Positions 60,553 through 60,699 of a stretch of 60,699 nucleotides of DNA are shown here, in pieces; the first letter of the stretch is position 1; each line of letters starts with the position of its first letter. The translations under genes were made by a program, and so were the position numbers. The notes below the pieces were generated by a model. That model saw only the letters and a program-made list of their open reading frames with translations, searched no databases and was not told the DNA's origin. Where the stretch lies: assembly GCA_018385415.1 (NCBI GenBank), contig JAHAZA010000095.1:1-60699 (forward strand), in the 5' to 3' direction. The DNA comes from Treponema sp. (GTDB lineage: Bacteria; Spirochaetota; Spirochaetia; Treponematales; Treponemataceae).

Positions 60553-60699
60553 ATGAAATCATGGAATGAGTTAACAATTACTGATGATTTTATATTCTGT
60601 AAAGTAATGCAGAATGAGGTCTTGTGTAAGCAAATGGTGGAAGTATTATTGAATATTAAAATCGATAAACTTCAATATATTGAGCCACAACATTCAATT
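60553..60699 (+). CDS. Rpn/PDDEXK-family nuclease-transposase-like protein, N-terminal part
   Basis: 49 codons before the window edge, MKSWNELTITDDFIFCKVMQ then a helix ending LLNIKIDKLQYIE. This opening (TxDDxxFCKVM) is the hallmark of the Rpn/PDDEXK_2 family, recombination-promoting nucleases often multicopy in treponemes. AGAGGTGA lies 4-5 nt before the ATG. Catalytic residues would be beyond the edge. Confidence 0.8.
   Translation, partial: MKSWNELTITDDFIFCKVMQNEVLCKQMVEVLLNIKIDKLQYIEPQHSI

Noticed and set aside
1..60699. CRISPR arrays, tRNA or rRNA genes, insertion sequences
   Set aside because: No regularly spaced repeats with unique spacers, no cloverleaf or rRNA-like stretch, and no transposase with terminal repeats was seen by eye. 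tRNA-scan software was not available.

Overview
The window is AT-rich, gene-dense bacterial chromosome. It most likely comes from a host-associated spirochaete of the genus Treponema. The reasons are low-GC codon use, a long trypanosome-like phosphofructokinase, DUF4143 ATPase and Rpn-type genes of the kind common in gut and oral treponemes, and many genes with no Shine-Dalgarno whose -10 box lies 4-9 nt from the ATG. The genus is inferred from protein resemblance and was not tested by a search. No rRNA, tRNA, CRISPR array or insertion sequence was recognised.

Layout. 1-4.9 kb is an accessory stretch: a dynamin-like GTPase (cut by the window edge) behind a WYL regulator, a DUF4143 ATPase with upstream repeats, a self-regulating XRE repressor, a twice-frameshifted gene and a small membrane protein. 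5-12.7 kb holds uvrB, a MATE exporter, a HAD phosphatase, a small unknown gene and the dnaX-ybaB-recR operon. 12.8-23 kb is a phosphate regulon: pstSCAB-phoU, an outer-membrane porin, an HD phosphohydrolase, a Na/Pi cotransporter and phoR/phoB. 11-bp-phased TTTACA/TTAACA boxes precede pstS, the porin, the cotransporter and, in shorter form, phoB. 23.1-32.3 kb carries a Y-family polymerase with a YolD-like partner, an M16C protease, a LUD protein, tcdA, a diaminopimelate-decarboxylase-like gene, an acyltransferase and a lipoprotein. 32.3-39.8 kb is a TetR-controlled RND efflux operon. 39.8-43.1 kb has deoD, a YgjP-like protease, an apparent type I toxin-antitoxin locus and pfk. 43.4-52.3 kb has lemA with two TPM genes, then prfA, a large c-di-GMP protein, prmC, pth and mazG. 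52.3-60.7 kb has clpP, a UPF0158-GNAT fusion, a DbpA-type RNA-binding protein, an MBL hydrolase, a phosphoesterase, a lipoprotein, mnmG, a second MATE exporter and the start of an Rpn-family gene.

Most notable: (1) a 30-residue hydrophobic toxin at 41412-41504 facing a convergent small RNA with its own promoter, the pair lying between two near-identical terminator hairpins; (2) a PstS whose two halves are in swapped order, a circular permutation; (3) a phosphate regulon readable from phased boxes; (4) widespread apparently leaderless genes; (5) a gene broken by two separate one-base poly-A insertions.
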